Source of the DNA: Lumbricus rubellus
Taxonomy: Eukaryota > Annelida > Clitellata > Crassiclitellata > Lumbricidae
NCBI GenBank assembly: GCA_945859605.1
Contig: OX243824.1
Coordinates: 2,995,797-3,059,796 of the forward strand
Direction: 5' to 3'
DNA: 64,000 nucleotides
Every line of letters starts with the position of its first letter. Within the stretch, counting starts at the first letter, position 1. A program made the position numbers and the translations under genes. The notes beneath the pieces were generated by a model. It was not told where the DNA came from and made no database searches. It saw nothing but the letters and a program-made list of their open reading frames with translations. Positions 53,300 through 64,000 of this stretch are shown here, in pieces.

Positions 53300-56080
53300 C
53301 AAATCTACTGTAAGAGCTACGAAGATGCCATCAAAATAACAAGTACGTCGATGGCATAATCACTTGCTTGTGACGTAAGTAACGAAACAAAAATAATAAT
53401 CATTTAATTAATGTAACTAGCAAAAATTTCTTAATGTTTTTATTTCGATGCTCAACTCTTGGCTGTTGCGCTACTTTTTAGCGTGGTGTCGCAACCAAGT
53501 AATATGAAATGAGACAGCTTTTAAGACAGCACGGAGAAAAATATGATAGAAAGACGCTAACAACATAAACTGAATAGATAATTTTTAAAAAACCGAAGAG
53601 ACGATGCATCAAATGGAACACAGGCACTGTGTTAATGCAACGTCGTTTAACCCTACATGTTCCATGCTGATTACTATATTTGACTCCCGACCGTGTGACA
53701 TTTAAATGGGCGCTCAAACGCTGGGTTAATCATGGCTGTCGTTAACTTCTCGTATCATCTTTTCGTCTAAGTTTCTCTAGACTCTGGTTGATCAGATGAT
53801 AATAGTTATGCCTTTTAGTGGCGCTGTCGATTAAAATGACTGGCAGTAAATTAATTTCATTTGTCGTTATACAGAATGTGTATAATTATTGTATAATTAT
53901 ATCGCTAATGATTACGAGCTCACATTAGACACCCCAAAATAGTAGGCTTCCGTCGCTACAAAGTATTCTCAATTCCGGTTTTTTTAGAGTCGCTTTCTTT
54001 GTTAGTCTCCACATGATTTTGCATCGTTTAGTATACATTGTACTTAGCACTTATGGCCTTGGCGATGCCCCAGCACGCAGAAGCCGCTCATTTATGGAAG
54101 CTCTCCATCTTCCTCTGTTTTCCGCCTGATGCACAGCACATGGGGGGTGGTTCAGTACGTCCACGTCGTCTCCCCCGGGCAACGGGACGAAGTCCCGGCT
54201 AAATCTGAACCATGGAGGAAGGAGAGACTTGATCAGTCGCCTTTTTATCCCCCGATCATGAAACTCAAATATGGAAAGCAAAACAAACAAAAAAAAAGTA
54301 TACATTGTAGGATGTATAAATATCGAAGAACAATGACATGTATGATTTCATTCAGTTGTTATTTTAATTAGCTGCTGAATAACAAATCACGCATGGGCGC
54401 CCGCACGCTGTGGCAAGAGCGGCACTTGCTCCCGCCTCTTTCATTGAAATTGACTCCCATTCCAAAACTCATCTCTGGCTGGCAACAAATTTCTCTCCAC
54501 TAAAGCACCCGTGATCCTATCGATACACAATGGCCCAATGATGAGACTGATGAACTCACATATAGAATCCCATAACTATTTTCTTAAAGTTCCTGCATTT
54601 TTCAAACTCTGGCCAAAAAAGATTAACCGCGATCAGTGTTTGCGGTGCGCAAAAAGTTATCTGCGGCCCTCGTGAAATCATACTTCTACATGTACATAAT
54701 TTTTATAATTATTATTTCGTATGTACAGTTATTCAAAAAATTTCAAGAAACAGATTTCCCGCAGAGCCTTTGGACAGTATAGGGGCTCGTGAATTGTATG
54801 CCCACAGGACTCCAAAAATAATGTTGAAAATTTCCATGAGCTGCATGCTCTAGGCCAAACACAAAGCTTCGGCCTATAATTCCAGATATAGCGCCCATTC
54901 AATACGTCCTAACAAAATTTGCTCACATGGGTCAAATGCGTTCGATTTATATAATAAAAAAATATGTCGAATATGAATTTCATCAAGCTGCTGCTAAAAT
55001 AAAACATGTACTGGCAGCCTCAAGTCACGGTTCTTGCGAACACCTTTAAATCGTGTAATTGTTCCTCTACAAGTAGACGTCTATTTAAACGCTGTGTAAT
55101 AGAGTAGTCCGAGCGTTAAAAATATTCTCACTGTAAGTCAGTGTAAGACCTCCGAAAAACTGATGACAAGCTACATTTTACTTTTTCGTGTACATATTTT
55201 TGCTTAGATATTGCAAAAATAGATACACAGTTCACGATCAACTTGCATCTTTTTAAGAAGCAAATTAGTATAGAACTCTGTTTTTGGCAGTGGTGCATCA
55301 ATTAATCACCGCCTTATGAATATTCAGTAGAAAGCGTACCATTTCACCGTTAGTAAATCGCCGAAGTTTGAATATTCAATAGTCAACGTCATAATTTCGT
55401 CATTAATTAAACTCCACTTTATGAATATTCAGTAGCAAGCATGCTGTCTCTCGGTTGTAAACAAACGTCGATCTTACTATAATTATTATTCTTTTTAAGT
55501 GTTTAAAGAGTTCTAAAACAAATTCAATTATGGCATATGTATTAGTTATTATACGAAAATCAATACTAGGCCTTCTTCGCTAATTCTTTTGAGGCTATGG
55601 TGCTCTAATTGAATTATTTGCACGTTTTCAAGGACGAGTAGCCTAGCCTACAGTGTCGTGGTGTGTGTGTTATTTGTAATTAATCAATCAACTCGTCACT
55701 AGAGGTGCTAAGCTGACACAGACGCAACTTAAACAGTCAATATTGTAAAGGGCATTTGCGTAGACTGTCATAACGCAAAGATAAAATTAATATGTCAGAC
55801 TAGTAGTTGTGCTTAAATAGAATGCACTAGATGACGTTCAGTTCTGACGATCTCTAGCCTAGCTAAAAGGTAGGCCTAGTGAAGTTATGTGGTCATATTA
55901 ATGTCTGTACAAGTTTGTTTGGTCATTGAAAACAAATGTTTTCCGAAGTTTGGCTTTATGTAATATAATGTAAAGTAACTTGAAGCTACTAGCTGTGACC
56001 ATTCAGTATCACTTCCAGTGTGAGTACCTCGAGAGAAGAAATGGAGTTTGAGGAGAGGTAGAAATAGATATAGGAAGAAC
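53300..56080. other. Largely unassigned intergenic DNA
   Basis: No gene seen. It has the duplicated segment at 54.88-55.07 kb, a GC-rich patch at 54.12-54.22 kb with a CCCCCGGGCAACGGG palindromic stretch, and TGAATATTCA(G/A)TAG repeated three times at 55.31-55.44 kb. Confidence 0.5.
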
Positions 56081-56084
56081 ACGC

Positions 56085-56400
56085 AAAGAGGAAAGGAGGG
56101 CATTCCAGAGGGAAAGGGCAATGGTGGAGAGTTATCTAGTTTGGGCCAAAGTGTTTTTGATTACGGGACAAACGGATCATTGCAGTTCGAAGAGCGAAGA
56201 GGTCGGAGGGAAGCTGTAGAATGACATCTCTGAGATCTTTCAGAGCAAAACCCAGTTGGAAATAGGGGGAGCGAGTAAGGTTGGTAATGTGTACAGAGAA
56301 AGTGAAAAGCGACCAGTGAGAAAGAGTGCTTGGAAATAAGAGTAGTAATAGGCTCATCTGCCACGTACAAAATGAATAGAAGTGGCCCTTACACAGAACT
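56085..56400 (-). mobile_element. Decayed LINE end, antisense
   Basis: GGAGGGCATTCCAGAGGGAA, in antisense, is the WNALP-type motif. Upstream, the frame reads ITNLTRSPYFQLGFALKDLR. Weak. Confidence 0.35.
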
Positions 56401-56596
56401 CTAGCTCTGGCACACAAAAAGACAGGGATCCAAACAGAACTGAAGTTTCCACATAATTATGATCGTTTGAGACTGAGAGAGTTCAAAAAAGTAAGATTGA
56501 AACCAGAGGACAGGAGTACATTTACACGCTGACCACTGTATCTGCCAGGTCACCTTTTTCTGTTTTGAAGGTTTCCTATTGCTTGTACCATTGCTT

Positions 56597-56930
56597 GTCC
56601 ATCAATAATTTGTCTGGAACGGGTCACATGAACTGCGTTGCGACTTATGGGCATATCGCAAAATTTGGTCATGTCTCATATCATATGCGGGATGTCTTGC
56701 ATTGGCTCCCTTTCCCGCAGCGGATTGCCTACAGGGTCTGTGTGTTGATTAGGCGGTGCTTTGAGAGATTAGCCTCATTCTATCTGCAAGAACTCTATTT
56801 TTCCACCCTGGGTGTCTACTGTCTAGTGACGATACACCCTTCAGTTTGGCGGACTAAGCTGAGCTTCTGGTTAGCTCGTGGATTGCTATTCGATAGCACC
56901 GTTCATTCTCTGTAGCTATGTTCTTTTGAC
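56597..56930 (+). mobile_element. CR1/L2-like LINE reverse transcriptase C-terminus, decayed
   Basis: KFGHVSYHMRDVLHWLPFPQ, then RIAYRVCVLIRRCFERLA, then YLQELYFSTLGV follow the intact copy at 47.65-47.83 kb. Frameshifted after 56.82 kb. Confidence 0.88.
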
Positions 56931-57074
56931 GAAGACTCTTTAATTGGTTTAAGACTTGCTGAGGGAGTTGTGATAATTTGCATGATAAGTGAATATTGCC
57001 AAATAAGTGAATATTGTAGATAAATTCCACAGCATGGGTCCTAGATGTCATCTCGCAAATACCTGGTAAAAGCT

Positions 57075-57790
57075 GAAACCATGCATGTTCCTATTGCATA
57101 TAGGCCCTACATGACTTCACTTGTAGCCATTTTGAGATTCTGGCCGCCATTTCGTCCGCCATTTTTGTTTATTTGCAATGCCACCTGTGTGATATTGATT
57201 CAATCGCATCCCTTGACCTTGAAAATGTTGAATTAGACTCTGAAATCATGTTTCCATTAGATATATGACTTAATTTATAGCCATTTTAGGCTTCTGACCT
57301 CCATTTTGTTTTCATTGCCGTGCAACACAATATGTGCCATTGGTTCCATCGTATTCCTTGACCTCGAAAATGTTGATTTAGAACCTGAGATCATGTTTCC
57401 ATTGCAAACATGACTTCACTTATGGCCATTTTAAGATTCTGGTCGCCATTTTGTCCGCCATTTTGGTTTTCTTGCAGTGCCTCATATGTGACATTAGTTC
57501 CATCGTATTCCTTGACCCCGAAAATGGTGATTTAGAACTTGAGATCATGTTTCCATTGCATACATAACTTCACTTATAGCCGTTTAAGCTTCTGGCCGCC
57601 ATTTTGTCCGCCATTTTGGTTTTCTTTGCAGTGCTGCTTGTGTGTTTTTGGTTCCATTGCATCTCTTGAAACCTATAATCTTAATTTAGAGTCTAAAATC
57701 GTGTTCCTATCACATACAGTACTTAACTTATAGCCATGTGAAGCAACTGACCGCAAGTTTGTCCGCCATCTTGTTTTCCCATGCAACCCC
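57075..57790 (+). repeat. Tandem array of about 150-bp units rich in GCCATTTTG
   Basis: Five diverged units, each with ATCATGTTTCCATTGCA, ACTTCACTTATAGCC, TCTGGCCGCCATTTTGTCCG, CCATTTTGGTTTTC and TTCCATCGTATTCCTTGACC. Two to three GCCAT(T/C)TTG words per unit match the YY1-type core (CCATNTT). Confidence 0.88.
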
Positions 57791-58499
57791 AAAATTCCAG
57801 CTTGCAAACCGCGATTTTGGTTTTCAGCAGGGTCAAATTAGTATAGAAACGTATGTTAGCAACTTTTTACGTGATTTGCTTCTAACAGTGTCATTTTCAG
57901 ATTCCAAACCTGGTCTATATTGGCAAAAAACTCGGATGCGTCTTTTTTGGCCCACCCTGTATATTAATTGTCGTCCGATCTGTGTGTATCTTCACCAGGA
58001 CTTACTACACAGTGTATGGATTAAGTTCATGTAGAGATTTGCTTGTCATCAGTTTTTCTTAGGTGTCTCTTTTTGTCTCCCCGTCTAGAGAGCAAATAAA
58101 AATTAATCATCATTGTTTGCATTTCCCCATCAACACCGCTGGTGTTCGTAGCCTATACCATGACAGTGCCAGTCCTGTACCTGAATAAAATAGGAGGGTG
58201 ATGCTAGTGGTTGTATACTGTATAGTATCGCACAGCGCATGTCGTTAAACCGGAACTAATACTACAAGTCTACTATTTCATAGTCTCTCATTGACGGTTC
58301 ACTGTTCGATGTTCTATGTCCAGTGCCAGTCCCAGGCTTGGGTAATTAAGGAGGGTGACTTTATTCATCTTTGCTTTGACACGGTGTCATTAAACTGTAA
58401 CTATCCAATTAACTGACTAACTCGCTCGCTTACAACTAAAGCCGCAACAACTCTGATGCATGCACTGATGTGTACGAGAGTTGACCATGGCAGTGCTGT

Positions 58500-58622
58500 C
58501 TACACGGGCTTAAACTATAGCAAAAAAGGTCATTGTCCTCCGATTCGAAGTAATTTACCATGGATGATGGGGAAGGAAAGGAGTTGTGCAGTTCTAAAAA
58601 TTCCTTAAAAACAGCCCTTTAA
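58500..58622. mobile_element. hAT-like MITE (CAGGGC family), partial
   Basis: GTCATTGTCCTCCGATTCGA, AATTTACCATGGATGATGGG and AAAACAGCCCT match copy 1. The left end is missing. Confidence 0.75.
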
Positions 58623-59059
58623 AGGAGGAGGGCGACACTATTCATCTTTGATATGACAGTGTCGTTAAACATGTAACAACTGCAATTATCAAATTAGCTA
58701 ACTAACTAGCTACATGTATAGCTAAACAAATAACTAACCGGCTAACATGCTAGCAAAGGTGACTACGGTAACTAAACTGGCTCACTAACCAACTAACGTT
58801 TCATAAATAATCAGTAGCAATTCGTTTCATCGTGGTTTGAAGCTGTCAGGCCGTGGCGCCATTAAATTTTAAGTCGATGTCTTCCACAGACGCAGTTAAA
58901 ACGTCGTTGAACTGTGAACAGCAGTCAGACTTTTGCCCAAAATCTGATGCACTTCTTGAACACCTTTAAATCGTGTCAAATCTATTTATGAATTAATCAT
59001 TTTGTTTAAAAAGTTACAGTTGTAATCCGTCGTTATAAAATTATCTTGTTCAATCGAAG

Positions 59060-59400
59060 AACGAAAGTAACAAGAAAGCTGGTTATAAAAAATATGCTAT
59101 GAAATTAGACCTAACTGACAGCTTGAATAAAGTGAAGAAGATGAGACATGTGGGTCCCTGGGGGATTGTGGGAGAAGAATTAGTAAAAAATAACATAAAA
59201 TGAAGAAGAAATGTTAAAAAGAAGATGAACTTCGAGAATAGAAAGAATGTAATAGAAGAATACAAGTAAGTATATGCCTAAGTGAAGAAGAATATGACGA
59301 AACGCAGAATGCGAAGAAGAATGCGAAGAATAATGAAGAAGAGGAATGTAAGGCTTGAAGAAATGAAGAATTCGGTCGTGAAGAACCAAGTTTAAAAAGA
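59060..59400. repeat. Purine-rich GAAGAA tract
   Basis: Irregular GAAGAA/GAAGAAT words. The open minus frames here are low complexity. Confidence 0.7.
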
Positions 59401-59456
59401 ACAACATTCTTTCCAGTACATATAAAACGACAAAGAAAGATTCCACAACGAAGCAG

Positions 59457-59645
59457 TTTTAAAGGAATTTTTGAACTGTACAACCCTTTCTTTCTTTTCC
59501 CGTCCGCCATGGTAAATAATTACTTCCAATCGGAGGACAGTAACTCGTTTGCTAGTTTGAACTGTACAGAAGTGCTTCTGCAAGTGCACAAATCCATTTA
59601 GAACTGCACATTTTGTGTACATCTGCACGTTAAAAAGCCCTGTCC
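59457..59645. mobile_element. hAT-like MITE (CAGGGC family), reverse orientation
   Basis: TTTTAAAGGAATTTTTGAAC to CACGTTAAAAAGCCCTG. Same internal words as copies 1 and 2. Target duplication not clear. Confidence 0.8.
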
Positions 59646-59915
59646 TGAAGAAAGTAGGAGGGCTGCTTCAATGACCCTGGATGCCATAAATAGTCGTCAA
59701 GCATTGGCAAGAACTGCACCGGAATTGCTCCGATCAGTTGTCAGCTGTTGTCAGCTGGAAAGCTTCTTCCTCCTTCCTGGATGTTGTTCAAATACGTCGG
59801 AGAAAGGAAGCAGTCAATGTAAATGATCTTCAAGGTGAAATCCATTAGACGCATATGCGTTATACGCCCACGCGTCCTACACTCTGCCTCTGTAGCTGAT
59901 GGAAGTGAAGGATGG

Positions 59916-59927
59916 AGAGATAGAGGC

Positions 59928-59958
<31 letters not shown>

Positions 59959-60400
59959 GACAGAAACAGAGACAGAGAGATACAGAGAGAGAGACATAGA
60001 GACAGATAGATACAGAGAGAGACAGAGACAGACAGAGACAGACACACAGAGACACATAGAGAGACAGAGATACAGACAGAGACACAGAGACACAGAGAGA
60101 CAGAGACAGAGACAGAGACAGAGAGGCAGAGACAGAGACAGAGACAGAGAGGCAGAGACAGAGAAAGAGGCAGAGACGGAGAAAGAGAAAGACAGGCAAA
60201 CAGAGACATATACAGATAGAGAGACATAAACTGAGAGATAGAGAGACATAGGCAGACCAAAATGACAGAGACAGACATACAGAGACATACAGACAGAGAG
60301 AGGGAGATAGAGAGACAGATACAGAAACAGGCCAAAACAAACAGAGACAGGCAGTGAAAGATAGAGACAGACACAGACAGACACAGACAGACGGAGAGTG
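59916..60400. repeat. (AGAGAC)n purine-rich array, about 485 bp
   Basis: GAGACA, GACAGA and GAGAGA units. Three long minus frames are repeat artefacts. Confidence 0.97.
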
Positions 60401-60409
60401 AGACTATAA

Positions 60410-61190
60410 AGCAACAAATCTCCATAATAAGCGCATCCTCCTCATCTATAAATCAGAATTGAATACACTGCGCCCTCACACTACATGTGCGAATAAGTGG
60501 TGTGTTCAATATAATACAAGTGAGTGTGTTTGTATATTAATGTGTTTCCATGGAGGTTTGTGTGCGTGTGTGCGCGTGCAAATGAGCGTGCGTGGGCGCG
60601 TGCGTGCCTATGTGAAGGCACGTCATATAAAAGTGTCAAACATATTGCTACATTATTCTTAAACTAGAGAATGACAAAGCTGGAAAGCTGTTTAGCTGAT
60701 TGCAAAGACTGATAGTGCAGTCAGCAGGCTCTGTCTGTGCATAACCAGTCTCAGCTCAGTGACAGCAAGTGAAGAAAAGTAACGTCCAAGACTCGAGAGA
60801 CTGTAAAAAGAAATAAAAGAGGAAAGATAGAGGATGTTTTGCAGGAGATGGCAAAACATGGTTTTACGGTTAGTAGTACTTACATGTAGAAGAATGCAAA
60901 GCAGGAATTAAAGCACGTGGAATATTTTTCTTATAGTTTTCTAAAAGTATAATTTATTTATCCGTTTCACTTCGTGTAGCATTAGAATCAACCGTGCTTT
61001 TTAGTGTGAAAGAATTTGTTAAAAGACAAAAAGTAGTAGATATAAGAAATAGATTTCAATTTGTAGATATAAAAAAATGGTTTCAGCTTTCCTTTAAAAA
61101 AAAACTCCCCATCTTGCCCTATGTGCGGGCGCCCGCGATTATACTGGACTAGTGGGCTATTTCTCGGACAATCAATCGGGAGAGAGCAAA
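60410..61190. other. Nothing recognised
   Basis: AT-rich with a short TG-rich stretch (60560-60610). No ORF with domain features. Confidence 0.5.
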
Positions 61191-61219
61191 GTCTTACTTC
61201 CTAATCGTAATTTCCACTT

Positions 61220-61545
61220 TTGATCTGGCATTTATAAAGCACCACTTCAAGGATAAACCGCTTAAGTGATTTTTATTTTGCCAGCCAATGGAACGGTCAA
61301 CGGATAGCCACTGTAGTCCTCTCTTTGTGCTCTTTCTCCCCGCCTCAAGGGAATCGATATGGCAGAGATAGATTATTCCAGCTGCCCGGGAGGCCCCTGA
61401 ATGAGGAAAAGGGGAAGACAGAAAGGGGATGGACGAGTTGGACTGGATGATAGCGTGGGGAAGGCGAAAGATCCATTTGATGAATGACAGAGGCATCCAA
61501 TGCAAGATCTTCCTTCTGGTATCCAAAGCTACGATGTGAAATGCC
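61220..61545 (-). mobile_element. LINE 3' end relative, antisense, decayed
   Basis: TTTATAAAGCACCACTTCAAG at its left resembles the LINE tail, and ATTCCAGCTGCCCGGGAGGC the antisense W.SLP region. Confidence 0.4.
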
Positions 61546-61727
61546 ACATAGTATAATTATATTTATAAGAAGGTATGACGTCACTTCACTATGCAAACGC
61601 ACCTACAGAACTATATTCGCCATGTAAAAGCTGAAATTGCTAAAATTAATATCGTTTGTGTGATTGCCAGCTTGCGGCTAAAAGAACCGATCAAATCGAC
61701 CTAATTATTACTTACTTACTTGTGCAA

Positions 61728-61990
61728 CCTGGTGGCAGACCGGTAACGCGTCCGCTCACTGAGCGGGAGGTTGCGGGTTCGACTCCGGGTAACGACCTTG
61801 GGCAAGTTGTTAATGCACACGTGCCTCTGTCGCCAAGCAGTATAATTTGGTACCGGCGTAAGCTGGGAAGTAAACAGCAAGTCCTGCGATACACTGGCCC
61901 CGTGTCCAGGACCTTGGGATTCGTCCATTGCTGGCTCAGGGCCATGGAAAAGGAGATGAGCGCCTCCCTATGTTCCTCATGGAACGGGAA
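61728..61990 (+). mobile_element. Second tRNA-derived SINE family
   Basis: TGGCAGACCGG (A-box consensus) and GGTTCGACTCC (B box) lie about 45 bp apart, as in a tRNA. A non-tRNA body follows (CCTTGGGCAAGTTGTTAATG and onward). The body shares CGACCTTGGGCAAGT with the first family. Confidence 0.8.
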
Positions 61991-62643
61991 ATGACTTTAT
62001 TTTTTGCAGCTTGACGAAAATGTCATAACAAAGACCATTAGAGCTACCCTCCTTATTTCTTTATACTGTGGACTGGCGCTCTACACGCAATGCAATGCCA
62101 AGTAGGCAATGCTTATGTTTCCTCTTCTACCAACTAAATGGTATGAGTAAGATAATGATGAAATTTGTGGGATGGATGAATCCAGATTTGAAAAGGGCAT
62201 AATTATGACAACAAAGGCCGTTGCCCTCGAAAAAAGTTATTTTTGGCATAATAATGCTTTCTATGTTTGAAGGACTATTACTATAATAGGACTGCTGACT
62301 GCTCTTGCCCAACATCGGACGTTTTCTGTGGTTGGTGTCTTCGTTTTAAATGACCTTCATCTTGCGTCAATGGCTATGCTAATAATATTATTACGCCCTT
62401 TTTACTGGGAATCAAGCTACTGGAAAATGGTTAGTAATTATTTAGAGAGAATGACAGTATATAATAAAAGGTGTTTTATCTGACCAATTAAATATTGTTA
62501 GCGACACCTGCGGTTGACATAGCCAATACTATCACGGACCTAACTTTTTGTATTGCATTGCATCTACATATTTATATACCGCCTTTTTGTGTGTGCATAT
62601 TAATCGGACGTGCTCAGAGAGCGAGAGACCAAGTAAATAGTTT

Positions 62644-62833
62644 GTTTGTATGTGCACTTGTTATAGCGTCTCTTACTCAGAGGCGCTCCCGAATGGAGAG
62701 CGGACGCTACATCGGAGTTTCACGCCGAAGCGCTGAGCAATTGTGAGTGAAGGACTTATGCGGCGAGGTGGATTCGAACCTCGAACCTTCCGGCTCCAAG
62801 GCAACGACGCCACCACTACACCACCGCGCCCCA
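62644..62833 (-). mobile_element. tRNA-derived SINE, slightly deleted
   Basis: Intact head GGGGCGCGGTGGTGTAGTGG and B box GGTTCGAATCC. About 20 bp is missing near ACTTATGCGGCG compared with other copies. Tail ends GCACATACAAAC. Confidence 0.9.
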
Positions 62834-63019
62834 CAAATAGTGGTCTTAAGACATCGAAATGAGGCACTTGGCCCATCAATTATCATGAATGACCGAGTTG
62901 ATGGCGAAAGCTGGTTCCACGGCGTACGAACAATGGAAGCAAACTTGGCAAAAGCTCGTGATTAATTTTAGTCATGGCGGCCGTAGTTGGCGGGACGAAT
63001 AAAATACTACCTTTAAGTT

Positions 63020-63420
63020 ACCACTCGCTACGGTTGGTGAAACGCTTTATATCTAGTGTGTGTTTTAATCAAATTAAAGGTGTCCACGCTGAGCCTAAAA
63101 TAACTCAATAACCCTACACACTACACAATTATGTACTCGTATGCATGTATGGATAATTGTTACATTGTCTTTTCAAGAAGTTGCATTGTCTTTTCATGCC
63201 TTAGTCATGACGCTTCTACATGTAAATAGAACGCGAGACGAAGAAAAAAATACTACATTAATTTTTTACTCACACGCTACGGTTGGTGAAAAGCTTTATA
63301 TCTAGTGTGTGTTTTAATAAAATTAAAGGTGTCTACACGGAGCCTAAATGATTCGCAATAACCCTACACACTACACAATTATTATGTGTGTATGTATAAT
63401 GGACACTTGTTACATTGTCT
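63020..63420. repeat. Two tandem units of about 240 bp
   Basis: Each has CTACGGTTGGTGAAA, CTTTATATCTAGTGTGTG, AAATTAAAGGTGTC, CCCTACACACTACACAATTA and TACATTGTCTTTTCAAG. Confidence 0.88.
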
Positions 63421-63732
63421 TTTCAAGATTGATAATTGTGGTCGCAAGTACAAGACTGCAGGTTTTCTTTACCATGCAGGGAATTCATGTCATGCTTTCA
63501 GTATAGTCTACATGTAGGGGCCTACATCCAAAAAGCAGTGAGCGTCATAAATGCCAAGCTAAGTAACGGGGATTTGTAAAGCTTCGGCCACACAAGCAAC
63601 TAAGCCCTGTTACACCGCGCTGTAAACTACAGTCACTGCCACTAAAGAAGGCATTAGATCAAATGCGAAGAAACACCAAGCAGCTTTGCCGACCAAGAGC
63701 GGAAGACTAACTGGTTTTAGAGCAAACATATG

Positions 63733-63802
63733 TAACCCTTTAATGCCGAGATGGTAATAAATGGTATGGGAAATCCTATACCATCCGGCATTAAAGGGTT
63801 AA
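63733..63802. repeat. Short palindromic element (70 bp)
   Basis: AACCCTTTAATGCCG and CGGCATTAAAGGGTTAA are inverted, with a second inner pair (ATGGTA, TACCAT). It resembles a minimal piggyBac-like MITE with TTAA kept only on the right. Confidence 0.75.
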
Positions 63803-64000
63803 CGCCATCAACGTAGGAGCCTTTGGTGTTTAAAGATGCAGGCGAGACATAAAAAGCTGCAAGCGAGAAAAGCAGAGAGTTTGGGACGACGATGATCAGA
63901 GGAGGCGAGTTTTTATGGCGATAATTTGGAAGGTTGAAGACGCGTTTTTACAGGCAATTCGGAGACGATAAAACTTTATGTTGCAAAACGTTCGGCTATG

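Noticed and set aside
54051..54371. Overlapping frames on both strands around a GC-rich patch
   Set aside because: No splice sites or conserved motif. Probably a fragment of an unknown repeat.
59741..60425. Three long minus-strand frames (182-199 codons)
   Set aside because: They encode only Ser/Leu/Cys/Val periodic sequence from the AGAGAC array.

Overview
The window is eukaryotic nuclear DNA from an animal: multi-exon genes with GT-AG introns, tRNA-derived SINEs, LINEs, DNA transposons of many superfamilies and long microsatellites. A marine invertebrate, plausibly an echinoderm or another invertebrate deuterostome, fits the mix (Polinton, Merlin, Helitron, hAT and piggyBac relatives, and frequent TAGGCCTA words), but the species cannot be fixed from sequence alone.

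The only host gene I can establish is on the minus strand from about 40.25 kb to beyond the left edge. Nine coding exons join in consistent phase to give an APBB/Fe65 adaptor. Its order is a novel N-terminus with NPNY and PPxY-like motifs, an acidic stretch, a WW domain split over two exons, and a complete first PTB domain. The second PTB domain lies outside the window. A GC-rich segment at about 41.04-41.26 kb is the likely promoter side.

The Fe65 introns are full of transposons. Intron 6 (6348-21841) holds a three-level nest. A piggyBac-like MITE (halves 7027-7490 and 19561-19785) is split by about 12 kb. That insert contains a complete 8968-bp Polinton-type element (7515-16482; 263-bp terminal inverted repeats, AG...CT ends, 6-bp target duplication CGCATG) and a 2.7-kb hAT-like element (16809-19527; 8-bp duplication). 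The Polinton encodes only a DNA polymerase B, in eight exons giving an apparently intact protein of about 1378 residues. No integrase, ATPase, protease or capsid gene is visible. Other introns hold a Merlin element, a mariner-like element with long terminal repeats, a second piggyBac-like MITE and many SINEs.

From 40.3 to 64 kb I find no firm host gene. The stretch holds a 5'-truncated RTE-like LINE with its target duplication, a CR1/L2-like LINE end, a Helitron, another piggyBac-like element, a 143-bp palindrome, a roughly 150-bp tandem array rich in GCCATTTTG, very long trinucleotide repeats and one orphan membrane-protein ORF.

Across the whole window, on both strands, runs a bipartite signal: GACACCTTT, then 23 bp of largely unconserved sequence, then a TATA box. 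At least 15 sites have exactly this spacing and about 25 more are looser or half-matched. It looks like a promoter architecture (snRNA-type PSE plus TATA, or read the other way TATA plus initiator). It is the best candidate here for an undescribed system, alongside the polymerase-only Polinton.
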